Shown: positions 15,148 through 23,463, counted from the first letter of the stretch. The stretch: 40,856 bases of DNA from Bacteroidales bacterium (GCA_017553625.1 JAFZKP010000024.1:1-40856), one strand, 5' to 3'. Notes: generated by a model not told the origin, from the letters alone. Numbers and translations: made by a program.

Positions 15148-15482
15148 TTCCTGTATGCTTTTGTTTTACCTTTGTTTTTGCGGATCTGCGTCAGCTCTTC
15201 CATGGTGGAATATTTCGGCTGCGCAAAAATGTTTTTTATCTCTGCGGTGTAGCCTAATGCCATTGCCAAACCAATCAGATTCTTCAACGAAATCAGCCCT
15301 TTTTGTTCAAAGCGAACTATGTTACTTATTGCCACACCAGAACGCTCTGCAATTTGTTCACGTGTCAGTCCTTTTTCAACTCGGCGGTGACGGAAATCAC
15401 TTGCCAATTGCTTGGAAACACTATCCTCGTTATCGGATAAATACCCGTCAAGAACTGACAATATATTATTTGTATCTTCCAT
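15144..15482 (-). CDS. hipB: HipB-family antitoxin (XRE)
   Basis: 112 residues. The helix-turn-helix at about 32-85 reads RRVEKGLTREQIAERSGVAI then SNIVRFEQKGLISLKNLIGLAMALG. The C-terminal tail is basic (IRKNKGKTKAYRK). It precedes hipA with a 4-nt overlap. The promoter lies beside AT-rich palindromes, giving autorepression by HipB/HipAB as the likely control. Confidence 0.88.
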   Translation of the reverse strand: MEDTNNILSVLDGYLSDNEDSVSKQLASDFRHRRVEKGLTREQIAERSGVAISNIVRFEQKGLISLKNLIGLAMALGYTAEIKNIFAQPKYSTMEELTQIRKNKGKTKAYRK

Positions 15483-15524
15483 TTTAATATTTAAATGAAT
15501 AATATATTATCAGTTGCAAAGATA
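15460..15524 (-). promoter_or_regulatory. hipBA promoter with paired AATATATTAT sites
   Basis: The -7 box TATCTTTG is at 15517-15524 (minus). A 12-bp palindrome ATAATATATTAT sits at 15499-15510. A second AATATATTAT lies at 15460-15469 inside the first codons of hipB, 41 bp away, i.e. about four helical turns. This is a good candidate for paired HipB binding. Confidence 0.5.
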
Positions 15525-15663
15525 CAAAATATTTCCATTCGCGCATCCAATTTTTGAAAAAATTTACCGTCTGACACATAATAATTATTATACCCTTTCG
15601 GATATAAATTCATAAAATTTCAGCCTTTTTACACCCTATCTGATGTAATTTGTGGAAAATTTG

Positions 15664-15671
15664 TAATTTTG
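15664..15671 (+). promoter_or_regulatory. -7 box for the EEP-fold gene
   Basis: TAATTTTG on the plus strand, 25 nt before the ATG at 15696. The rest of 15525-15663 is AT-rich with no gene seen. Confidence 0.5.
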
Positions 15672-15695
15672 ACGCAGAAAAATATAACTAACATA

Positions 15696-16460
15696 ATGAA
15701 AAAATTACTTTTTGACGCTATCCTCCTGATATTTTTGACAATTGCGAGCTTTTGGCTGATCTTGTCAATTAAGCCGGTACAGGTGACAATTATGAGTTAC
15801 AATGTTAGGCATTGCGCGGGGATGGATTGGGTAGTCGATTATGACAGGACAGCTGAGGTGATACTCGAGCAAATGCCTGATATTGTGGCACTTCAGGAGC
15901 TCGACAGCATGACGGGAAGAAGTGGACAGAAATATCAAATTGAAGAATTGGCAAAGCGCACAAATTATTATCCTGTTTTTGGCAAAGCCATTGATTATGA
16001 TGGAGGTGGTTACGGCATTGGCATTTTGACGAAAGAAAAACCTTTGAGCACAAAACGAATTCCGTTGCCTGGCGAAGAGCCAAGAGTGCTTTTAATAGTT
16101 GAACTAGCGAACTATGTAATTGCCTGCACACACTTGGATTTAGAGGAATCTGAACGATTAGCATCTGCACATTTAATAATTAATGAGGCGCAACATTGGC
16201 AGAAGCCTTATATTCTGGCAGGCGATTGGAATGATCATCCTGATTCACAGCTTTTAAAGGAGTTAACGAAGTTTTTTACAATAAATTCAGGAAACGAATT
16301 CACATTTCCTGCCGACGAGCCAAATGAATGCATTGATTACGTGGCGAGTTTCAATAGTTTTTCAGCAGAAACAATAAAATCGATTGTGATTGAAGAGAAG
16401 GAGGCTTCAGATCACAGACCGCTTTTAGTAAAATTGCAGCTGCATAGAAGAACTAAATAA
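15696..16460 (+). CDS. Endonuclease/exonuclease/phosphatase-fold protein, membrane-anchored
   Basis: 254 residues from ATG 15696. One N-terminal hydrophobic helix (LLFDAILLIFLTIASFWLIL) anchors it or acts as an uncleaved signal. The EEP domain then shows IMSYNVRHC, IVALQELDS (metal-binding Glu), YGIGILTK, IACTHLDLEES, ILAGDWNDHPDS (Asp/Asn pair), ECIDYV and the final SDHRPLLVKL (catalytic Asp/His). The fold covers DNases, sphingomyelinases and inositol-phosphate phosphatases. The extracytoplasmic location favours a phosphodiesterase acting outside the cytoplasm, but substrate is open. It converges on rlmN with 19 nt between stops. Confidence 0.9.
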   Translation: MKKLLFDAILLIFLTIASFWLILSIKPVQVTIMSYNVRHCAGMDWVVDYDRTAEVILEQMPDIVALQELDSMTGRSGQKYQIEELAKRTNYYPVFGKAIDYDGGGYGIGILTKEKPLSTKRIPLPGEEPRVLLIVELANYVIACTHLDLEESERLASAHLIINEAQHWQKPYILAGDWNDHPDSQLLKELTKFFTINSGNEFTFPADEPNECIDYVASFNSFSAETIKSIVIEEKEASDHRPLLVKLQLHRRTK

Positions 16461-16479
16461 CCTAAAAGAACTAAACAAT

Positions 16480-17487
16480 CTAGTTTCTTTTCGTTGACAG
16501 CAACCCGCAGGCGGCATCGATATCCTGGCCCCTTGAGGCGCGGATTGTTGCGATAATTCCTTTATCATTTAATTTATCGCGGAAGCGAACCATATCGTCC
16601 ATTGACGGGCTTTGCAAATCTATATTAGGTATAGCGTGGAAGCGAATTAAATTAACGCGGCAACGCAAGCTTCCGAGCTGTTTCGCGAGCTCGTTGATGT
16701 GCTTTGGAGTGTCGTTAAGGCCTTTGAAAACGATGTATTCGAACGAGACACGACGCTGACCGCTCCAGTCGTGCTGACGGATGGCGTGGATGACCTCGTT
16801 GATTGGATATGTCTTCTCAACCGGCATGATCTTGGCGCGTTCATCGTGGAACGGACTGTGCAGACTGATAGCCAAATTGCATTTCGACTCGTTGATGAAA
16901 CGCTTCATATTCGGAATCACGCCAGCAGTTGAAACCGTGATTCTTGTCGGGCTCATCGCCAGACCCCAGTCGGAGGTCATGATTTCGAGAACGCGCATGA
17001 TGTTGTCGTAGTTGTCCATCGGCTCACCCATGCCCATGAAGACGAAGTTCGATAAAGTTTCGTATTCAGGCAGGCTAAGTATCTGATTTATAATGTCTCC
17101 AGCCGACAAATTGCCCTGAAATCCTTGTTTTCCGGTCAGGCAAAAGAGGCAGTTCATCTTACAGCCCACCTGGCACGAAACGCAAAGTGTAGCACGTTCT
17201 TTTTCAGGGATATACGCCGTCTCAACGAAGCCGTTTTCGGCAGGAAACAGATATTTCTTGGTGCCGTCTTTCGACTCCTGCACATCGGCGAATGGGCGAT
17301 AGCCGGTCTCGTAGTTTTCAGCCAAAAGCTGGCGTGTCTGTTTCGAAAGATTGGTCATCTCATCGAAGGTGGTAGCGCGTTTGCGGTAGAGCCAATCGAC
17401 GAGCTGTTTGGCGGTATATTTGGGTAAATTATGAAGAGACACAAGATTTTGTATCTCTTCCAACGACATTCCAAGAAGAGATTTCAT
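16480..17487 (-). CDS. rlmN: 23S rRNA (adenine(2503)-C(2))-methyltransferase / tRNA A37 methylase
   Basis: 335 residues from the ATG at 17487. The frame reaches 17526, but that would place the start inside the promoter. It is a radical-SAM enzyme with the CxxxCxxC cluster at Cys109, Cys113 and Cys116. The catalytic cysteines are Cys102 (in LCVSCQVGC) and Cys327 (in RGQDIDAACGLL), matching the RlmN pair that forms the methyl-Cys intermediate. Further blocks are NFVFMGMGEPMDNYDN and SLHSPFHDERAKIMPV. It methylates A2503 of 23S rRNA and A37 of some tRNAs. This is a housekeeping gene at the edge of the accessory region. Confidence 0.96.
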   Translation of the reverse strand: MKSLLGMSLEEIQNLVSLHNLPKYTAKQLVDWLYRKRATTFDEMTNLSKQTRQLLAENYETGYRPFADVQESKDGTKKYLFPAENGFVETAYIPEKERATLCVSCQVGCKMNCLFCLTGKQGFQGNLSAGDIINQILSLPEYETLSNFVFMGMGEPMDNYDNIMRVLEIMTSDWGLAMSPTRITVSTAGVIPNMKRFINESKCNLAISLHSPFHDERAKIMPVEKTYPINEVIHAIRQHDWSGQRRVSFEYIVFKGLNDTPKHINELAKQLGSLRCRVNLIRFHAIPNIDLQSPSMDDMVRFRDKLNDKGIIATIRASRGQDIDAACGLLSTKRN

Positions 17488-17506
17488 GACAAAAACATTT
17501 TGGCTG

Positions 17507-17514
17507 CAAAAATA
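17507..17514 (-). promoter_or_regulatory. -7 box for rlmN
   Basis: TATTTTTG on the minus strand, 20 nt upstream of the ATG at 17487, which fixes the start of rlmN. Confidence 0.55.
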
Positions 17515-17555
17515 TAAAAATTTCATTAATCCATCATTTTGAAAAAAATTTTTCC

Positions 17556-17563
17556 TATCTTTG
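17556..17563 (+). promoter_or_regulatory. -7 box for small RNA 1
   Basis: TATCTTTG within the longer string TTTTTCCTATCTTTGCA, which recurs almost unchanged at 17703 for the second RNA. Confidence 0.6.
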
Positions 17564-17567
17564 CATC

Positions 17568-17664
17568 GAGATTCCCGACAGTCCCTGAGAGATCAAACTG
17601 CCGGGTGAGGATATGACACCAGGAGAAACAAGTGCGTACGACTTCATTCCTGGTGTTTTTATTT
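17568..17664 (+). ncRNA. Small RNA 1: two hairpins with an intrinsic terminator
   Basis: Downstream of the -7 box, hairpin 1 is CCCG-a-CAGT (17574-17582) with ACTG-c-CGGG (17597-17605). Hairpin 2 is ACACCAGGA (17616-17624) with TCCTGGTGT (17648-17656), nine perfect pairs followed by TTTTATTTTTT, a strong intrinsic terminator. The unit is about 95 nt, has no reading frame, and lies between divergent rlmN and the second RNA. It could be an independent sRNA or a terminated leader. I do not recognise it as a known riboswitch class. Confidence 0.6.
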
Positions 17665-17702
17665 TTTATCATTTTTTCATCTCCCTTTAAAAAATTTTTT
17701 CC

Positions 17703-17710
17703 TATCTTTG
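17703..17710 (+). promoter_or_regulatory. -7 box for RNA 2 / the T9SS cargo gene
   Basis: TATCTTTG. No other TAnnTTTG match is seen between here and the ATG at 17905, so it is probably also the gene's only promoter. Confidence 0.55.
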
Positions 17711-17859
17711 CACGCCATTTTGAAGATGACTCCGTGAGGTGGGATTAGTTTATTTTAATTTATTGACTCTCAAACATTTGCACAACCATACCCTGCGTGC
17801 GGTATCTGTGCGGAGCTTGTTAGTTTTAAGGTTGTTTCATCTTTTGTGGCGTGGTTTTT
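17711..17859 (+). ncRNA. Structured RNA 2: long closed hairpin with internal bubble, 6S-like topology
   Basis: CACGCCA (17711-17717) pairs with TGGCGTG (17847-17853), followed by five Ts. GAAGATGA (17722-17729) pairs with TCATCTTT (17837-17844). CTCC (17730-17733) can pair with GGAG (17812-17815). The apical stem is GCACA (17780-17784)/TGTGC (17807-17811) then ATACC (17788-17792)/GGTAT (17801-17805). The ends are closed by a stem starting at the presumed +1 and finishing in a T-run. The middle is a large unpaired bubble, and the whole is about 149 nt. That outline resembles 6S RNA. It equally suits a leader that attenuates the following gene, 45 nt downstream. An alternative pairing ACAACC/GGTTGT would reshape it. 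Confidence 0.5.
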
Positions 17860-17904
17860 GAGAAATCGAAACAAGAATTAATAATAAAAACTAAACAAAA
17901 CAAA

Positions 17905-20900
17905 ATGAAAAAAAGATTTACAATCTTAATCGCAGCGCTCATGCTGCTGACAATGATTTCACAGCCGACAAGGTTGTGGGGACAAGAAAGAGCCGCAGTA
18001 TTTACTGAAACTTTTAAAAATTGTACAGGAACAATGGGGTGGTCAGGTACGGCTGCTAATGGTACTTTTACCCCAGATAATACTTGGACGGTTTCTAATG
18101 CATATGGTGCAAGAGGCTCGGCAAAGTTTGGCACTAGTAAAAAAAAAGGAAGTGCAGAAACGCCTAATATTACTGTATCTGGTGGTGAGAAATTAACTTT
18201 AACATTTAAAGCTGGAGCATGGTCTGGTGACCAAACACAATTAAATCTTAGCTCTACAAATTGTACATTAAAACAAAATGGTTCTGCAATAACATATGTG
18301 ACAATGGCAGATAGCGATTGGACCATATATACTGTTGACATTGAGGTAAATGATAATGTATCATCTATTAAAATTAAGTTTGAAGGAAAGCAGGCATCAA
18401 ACGCTCGTTTCTTATTAGATGAAGTTGTCGTAACTCCAAAACACTCCATCACTTACGCGGTTTCACCTGCTGCATCTGGAAGCGTAGGCGGAGTTGTGTA
18501 TGGAACATCGACAGTTGTTGCATCGGAAGCTTATATTACAGAAGGAGGTAAGGTCACCCTTACAGCTGAGCCGGCATCTGGCTATACATTCTCATCATGG
18601 AGCGATGGAGGTACAAATTCAACATTGTCAAGTACAACTACCAACCCTACAACATTTACGATGGGTACATCCAATGTAACTATTACAGCAAACTTCACAT
18701 CTTCTGGAACAGTGGCAACTCCATACTTCTCACCAGATGGTGGTACTTACAACGAAACAAAATCAGTTGAATTAAGTTGCGATACCGACGGAGCAACTAT
18801 TCATTACACCACTAACGGCACCCCACCAACATCAAGCAGCCCGACATATAGCACGGCAATATCGGTAACAACAACCAACACCACAATCAAAGCTATAGCT
18901 GTTAAAGACGGATTGTCAGATAGTGAAGTTGCTTCAGCAACATATGTTATTAAAACTAAAACTCCAACATTCACTGTTTCAGGGGGAACATACACCACAT
19001 CACAATCGGTTGAATTGCAGTGCGAAACAGCTGGAGCTACAATACATTACACCACTGACGGCTCAACGCCAACAGCAAGCAGCCCGACATATAGTTCAGC
19101 ATTGTCTGTTTCGGAAACTACAACAATAAAAGCCATAGCAGTAAAAGCAAATTGGACCAATAGTGATGTAGCGGAAGCCGTTTATAGCATCAAAGTGGCT
19201 ACACCAACATTCTCACCTGTAGCAGGTGTTTATTCAGGAACACAAAATGTTACATTAAGTTGTGAGACATCAGAAGCTACAATAAAATACTCAACAAATA
19301 ATGGCGAAACATGGAACACTTATAGTTCAGCAATACCAGTTAGCGCTACAACAACTATAAAAGCTAAAGCTGAAAAGACAGGATTGGCTGAAAGCGATGT
19401 GGCAACAGCTACATATACAATTGTAACAGTTCACGATGTTGCATGGGCATTAGCAAACATTCCTACAAATGGTACTGATAAAATAAAAAATGCGTATATC
19501 AGAGGTATTGTATCTGATATAAAAATAGAATATAGTTCAACATATCATAACATATCCTATAATATGTCAGATGATGGACAGACATCAAGTGACCAATTAT
19601 ATGTTTTTCGTGGTAAAGGAATAGGCGGAGCCGACCTTTCGTCGGTATATGATATTATGGCAGAAGATGTTGTTGTCGTTAATGGAGATTTGATATATTA
19701 TAATCAAACAACTTTTGAATTTGAGGCTGGTAGCGGATTAGCATATATCAAACCTGTAATCAAGAAGGAATCAGTAAGCTTAACGGCATTTAACTATAGC
19801 CATGGCAACGGTCCGAGTGCATCACAAAGCTTCACTGTAAGAGGCAGAAATCTCACAGAGAATCTGTCGGTTTCAGCATCAAGCGATTATGAAGTGTGTG
19901 CGACATCAGACGGAACTTACACAAGCTCGCTTTCATTATCCACAACAAACAGCACAACGAAAACAATCTATGTGCGATTGAAATCCGGTTTGAGTATTGG
20001 AGACCATAATGGAACTATCACAATGACATCATCTGATGCAGTTACACAGACCATCGACTTATCTGGAAGCGTTTCAGGTTACACCGTAACATACGATGAC
20101 AACGGTTCAACAAGCGGCACAGTGCCTACAGATGCGACGGCATACGAGAAAAGTGCAACCGTTACAGTAAAAACAAATTACGGAACTTTGGCAAAAAGCG
20201 GTTACAATTTCACTGGTTGGAACTCTAAAGCAGACGGAACGGGTAATCATTATGATGCTACACTTCCATTAGGAACATTCACAATTACAGCCAACACGAC
20301 AATATATGCGGAATGGACTCCTGTCACATACGGATATACAATTAATAAAACAGGTGACGATGCCAGCGCAACAGCAAAACTGCAGGTGTGGAATGGCTCG
20401 GCATACGTAGATGCCGGAGACAAAATAGCCTGCGATGCACAAGTGAAAGTTGTTGTAACCACATCACAAACTTATTATACTTACACTTTAAGTAGCAGTG
20501 ATGTTTCAATAGATGAAAATGGTGTCTTTACAATGCCTGCAAAAGCTATTACAATCACTGTAACGACACGTCAATTATACACAATCACTTATCCTGGCAG
20601 CTACACGAACGGAAGTGTGACAACAGCACCAGAAAGCGCTTATGCCGGTGAGTCTGTAACAATAGTGACAGAACCTTCAACTAATTATTATCTTTCAGGC
20701 ATAACATGTTCTGACATCACCCCAACCATTGATGGAAACAATATAACCTTCAATATGCCGGAAAAGAACATTACAATTTCTGCCATAACATTCACAAGAA
20801 TTGTTTATACTGTTACATATTCGGTTAATAATAATACAGGGATAATAGCCGCAGAAAATGTTAATGCAGGTGCAAGCACGACATTGCCGACAAGCGTTAC

Positions 20901-22917
20901 ACCTCCATCTGGCTTTACATTTGCCGGTTGGACAGAAAGTGGCGATGTAACAGTTTTAACAGGCGATTACGAGCCTACAAGTAATGTAACATTATATGCT
21001 GTTTTTGATGCTCCAGTTCTGTCAGAAGCATCGGTATTCCTTGATGGCTCTCAATTAACATCTACAGCTACAACAGGAGCCACGGATAAAACTGTATATG
21101 GTTTTGAATATACCTTTAGCGATGGTGCTAAACAACAAAAGGTTCAAAAAGATGCACAACAAGCTTTCTCAGGAATCACATCTGATGATTATGCGGTTTT
21201 AATTGGTAAAAAAGGTAAATATATTAAGAATAAGACAGCTTTTGGTGAAGGTATTACCAAATTCGAAATATATGCTAACAAAGGTGCATCTACAGCTGTT
21301 TCTGTCGGAGTTTATTTTAGTTCGTCAACAATCGATTCTTATGTTGCATATAATGCCAGTACAAATATCAATACGTGGGAATGCGATTTAAGTAAAAATG
21401 ATACTGTATATGATGCTTCAGCAGCATTATATAATGCTTCATCAGAATTAATAGGCGCAAAATATTTTTGGTATCAAGTGACAAATTCCAATAACTCGCA
21501 AGTTATTTTCAGGATTACATACAATTATTACAAACATTCATATTACACGCGTGTAATCACTGGCAATACTACCGCCAATGCTAATATCAATACTGGAGAG
21601 ACAGGACCTATTTACATCAAGTCGGGCAACAAGTTGGATATGAGCACATATACTCTGGTCAACACCGACCCAGCCAACCTTGTCATCGAAGACGGTGGTC
21701 AGCTCATCACTGCAAGTGAAAATGTTGCTGCCACAGTGAAAAAAGAAATTCACGAAGCAGCTACAAAAGACGCCACCTACTGGTATGTCATTTCATCTGC
21801 TGTTGCAGACCCGAGCATCGGAGATGACACCAACCTTATCACCGTAGATGGTGAAGACAATCCAACATACGACCTCTATCGTTTCAACGAGAAGTATAAT
21901 GCTTCCACTCCATGGGAGAACTACAGAGCTGGTCATGCCGATTTCACAACTCTTGAAAAAGGTCGCGGCTACCTATATCGTAATGCTTCAACTTTTACAG
22001 TCAGCATGGAGGGCGAGGTTAACGTTGCAGATATCAATTATCCTGTTACAATTACGGGTGAAGGCGATTTTGCGGGCTTCAACCTTATCGGCAACCCATA
22101 TTCACACAATATCTATAAAGGTGCCGGCACGGCTATCCCTAATGGAACAGAATTCCTCAGTACAGGATTCTATTACATGGATCCTGCCGAAGGCGCATGG
22201 AAGCCGGGAACAGACAACACAACGCCTATCAAGCCTAATGAGGGCATTCTCGTGAAAACAGCCAAAGACGGCGATATTGAAATGACAAAAACAACAGCCA
22301 GTGCTTCGGCAAAATACAACAGCGACAATATCATGTTCCAAGTGGCGAACAGCAAATACGAAGACATTGCTTACGCATGGTTCGGAAAAGGCATCGGCTT
22401 GGACAAGATAAATCACCGCAACCCAGAAGTCCCGATGCTATACATCCGTCAGGACGGCGGCGATTACGCCATCGCCACAATGGGCGACGACACCAAGGCG
22501 TTCAGCCTCAACTTCAGGGCGATGACGACAGGCAAATACACTCTGAGCTACAAGGCGAAGGGCGAGTTCAGCTATCTGCACGTCATCGACAAGTTCACGG
22601 GCGAGGACGTCGACATGCTTCTCGAGGGCGAGTACAGCTTCATTGCAAGCCCTAACGACAGCGACGCGCGCTTCATTGTGAAGCTTGCCTACCTGCCTGA
22701 CTACGGCGAGGGCAGCGACGACATCTTCGCATTCCAGAGCGGCAGCGAGGTGTTCGTGAGCGGCGAGGGCGAGCTGCAGGTGTTCGACGTGCTCGGTCGC
22801 TTCGTGATGAGCGAGCGCATCAACGGCGTGAAGACGGTGAGCGTGCCGGCACAGGGCGTTTACGTGTTCAGGTTAGTGGGCGAGAACGTGAAGACACAGA
22901 AGATAGTGGTGAGATAA
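17905..22917 (+). CDS. Giant T9SS-exported repeat protein (cell-surface, adhesin-like)
   Basis: 1670 residues from ATG 17905, with a signal peptide to about residue 27. Domains in order: a jelly-roll-like N-domain (about 30-175); an InlB-type repeat (about 180-265, ITYAVSPAASGSVGG...GYTFSSWSDGG); three chitobiase C-terminal-like repeats (about 271-510, each with ATIHYTT-DG or ATIKYSTNNG and TTIKAIAVK); an OB-like region (about 515-625); an Ig-like region to about 727; a Listeria-Bacteroides repeat (YNFTGWNSKADGTG); further divergent InlB repeats; a long beta-rich region; and a T9SS type A sorting domain from about 1603 (FDVLGRFVMSE...GVYVFRLVG...KIVVR). The sorting tail is cut off after export by the type IX machinery. 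Probably a surface adhesin or glycan-binding protein. From about 22380 the DNA turns markedly GC-rich. Confidence 0.9.
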   Translation: MKKRFTILIAALMLLTMISQPTRLWGQERAAVFTETFKNCTGTMGWSGTAANGTFTPDNTWTVSNAYGARGSAKFGTSKKKGSAETPNITVSGGEKLTLTFKAGAWSGDQTQLNLSSTNCTLKQNGSAITYVTMADSDWTIYTVDIEVNDNVSSIKIKFEGKQASNARFLLDEVVVTPKHSITYAVSPAASGSVGGVVYGTSTVVASEAYITEGGKVTLTAEPASGYTFSSWSDGGTNSTLSSTTTNPTTFTMGTSNVTITANFTSSGTVATPYFSPDGGTYNETKSVELSCDTDGATIHYTTNGTPPTSSSPTYSTAISVTTTNTTIKAIAVKDGLSDSEVASATYVIKTKTPTFTVSGGTYTTSQSVELQCETAGATIHYTTDGSTPTASSPTYSSALSVSETTTIKAIAVKANWTNSDVAEAVYSIKVATPTFSPVAGVYSGTQNVTLSCETSEATIKYSTNNGETWNTYSSAIPVSATTTIKAKAEKTGLAESDVATATYTIVTVHDVAWALANIPTNGTDKIKNAYIRGIVSDIKIEYSSTYHNISYNMSDDGQTSSDQLYVFRGKGIGGADLSSVYDIMAEDVVVVNGDLIYYNQTTFEFEAGSGLAYIKPVIKKESVSLTAFNYSHGNGPSASQSFTVRGRNLTENLSVSASSDYEVCATSDGTYTSSLSLSTTNSTTKTIYVRLKSGLSIGDHNGTITMTSSDAVTQTIDLSGSVSGYTVTYDDNGSTSGTVPTDATAYEKSATVTVKTNYGTLAKSGYNFTGWNSKADGTGNHYDATLPLGTFTITANTTIYAEWTPVTYGYTINKTGDDASATAKLQVWNGSAYVDAGDKIACDAQVKVVVTTSQTYYTYTLSSSDVSIDENGVFTMPAKAITITVTTRQLYTITYPGSYTNGSVTTAPESAYAGESVTIVTEPSTNYYLSGITCSDITPTIDGNNITFNMPEKNITISAITFTRIVYTVTYSVNNNTGIIAAENVNAGASTTLPTSVTPPSGFTFAGWTESGDVTVLTGDYEPTSNVTLYAVFDAPVLSEASVFLDGSQLTSTATTGATDKTVYGFEYTFSDGAKQQKVQKDAQQAFSGITSDDYAVLIGKKGKYIKNKTAFGEGITKFEIYANKGASTAVSVGVYFSSSTIDSYVAYNASTNINTWECDLSKNDTVYDASAALYNASSELIGAKYFWYQVTNSNNSQVIFRITYNYYKHSYYTRVITGNTTANANINTGETGPIYIKSGNKLDMSTYTLVNTDPANLVIEDGGQLITASENVAATVKKEIHEAATKDATYWYVISSAVADPSIGDDTNLITVDGEDNPTYDLYRFNEKYNASTPWENYRAGHADFTTLEKGRGYLYRNASTFTVSMEGEVNVADINYPVTITGEGDFAGFNLIGNPYSHNIYKGAGTAIPNGTEFLSTGFYYMDPAEGAWKPGTDNTTPIKPNEGILVKTAKDGDIEMTKTTASASAKYNSDNIMFQVANSKYEDIAYAWFGKGIGLDKINHRNPEVPMLYIRQDGGDYAIATMGDDTKAFSLNFRAMTTGKYTLSYKAKGEFSYLHVIDKFTGEDVDMLLEGEYSFIASPNDSDARFIVKLAYLPDYGEGSDDIFAFQSGSEVFVSGEGELQVFDVLGRFVMSERINGVKTVSVPAQGVYVFRLVGENVKTQKIVVR

Positions 22918-22920
22918 TGT

Positions 22921-23150
22921 GCCGCGATGCGGAAAGTGCCGCGATGCGGAAAGTGAAGCCTTCGGCTTAATGTGCCGCGATGCGGAATGTGCCGCCTGAC
23001 GGCGGAATGTGCGGTCTTCGACCGAATGAGGTGAAGCCTCCACATTCCCGAACGTAGTGAGGGCACATTTCACGAAGTGACACATTTCACGAAGTGACAC
23101 ATTTCACGAAGTGACACATTTCACGAAGTGAATCACATTCTGCGAAGCAG
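22921..23150. repeat. Array of about 13 mini-hairpins with a constant spacer and an orientation switch
   Basis: Right after the stop codon come short palindromes with 3-4-nt loops: CCGC-GAT-GCGG three times (22922, 22939, 22975), AAGCC-TTC-GGCTT (22956), CCGCC-TGAC-GGCGG (22992), CGGTC-TTC-GACCG (23012) and a weaker GAGG/CCTC (23028). They are separated by AATGTG or AAGTG. From about 23040 the spacer becomes CACATT, its reverse complement, with four perfect 17-nt copies of CACATTTCACGAAGTGA (23064-23131) and then CTGC-GAA-GCAG (23140). Stem sequences differ while loop and spacer stay the same. There is no gene. The gap 22918-23199 also lacks a promoter for the next gene. Confidence 0.85.
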
Positions 23151-23199
23151 CAAATTTTGAGAAGCAACAAATATTGACAAATTTAAAAAAACAGATACA

Positions 23200-23463
23200 A
23201 TGAGAAAAGCATTATTAACTATAGCAATCGTATTGACAATGGTTTTGGGTGCGAGTGCCCAGAGTGACGGTTTCTTCAAGAACTACAGGGATGACGTCTA
23301 CGGCGACCGCGGTGGAAGTGGCAGCGACCCGTTGATGCCAGCATTGCCAGGTGGCGGCGTGGGTGCATACAACACCGACCAGGGCGCTCCGTTGGGAAGC
23401 GGACTCTTAGTGCTCACGGCACTCGGAGCAGGATACGCCGTCTATCGCAAAAAACGCAGTTAA
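23200..23463 (+). CDS. Small exported protein with exosortase-type C-terminal tail (PID-CTERM-like)
   Basis: 87 residues. A signal peptide (MRKALLTIAIVLTMVLGASAQ) is followed by a short Gly/Asp/Pro-rich stretch. The C-terminal tripartite tail is a Pro-containing motif (GAPLGSG), a hydrophobic helix (LLVLTALGAGYAV) and a basic end (YRKKRS). This is the layout of PEP-CTERM/PID-CTERM-type sorting signals recognised by exosortase-like enzymes in Bacteroidetes. The match to a named family is from memory. It has no promoter of its own, so it is probably on the transcript of the T9SS cargo gene, downstream of the hairpin array. Function unknown. Confidence 0.75.
   Translation: MRKALLTIAIVLTMVLGASAQSDGFFKNYRDDVYGDRGGSGSDPLMPALPGGGVGAYNTDQGAPLGSGLLVLTALGAGYAVYRKKRS

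Noticed and set aside
17711-17859. tRNA or tmRNA in the gap before the T9SS gene
   Set aside because: No cloverleaf, CCA end or tag-peptide frame; the fold is one long hairpin with a bubble.
17826-18452. A 208-codon minus-strand frame at the start of the T9SS gene
   Set aside because: It overlaps the signal peptide and first domain of the cargo protein, with hydrophobic low-complexity translation typical of antisense to Thr/Ser-rich repeats.
23064-23131. CRISPR array
   Set aside because: The four 17-nt units are directly adjacent with no unique spacers, and no cas genes are present.
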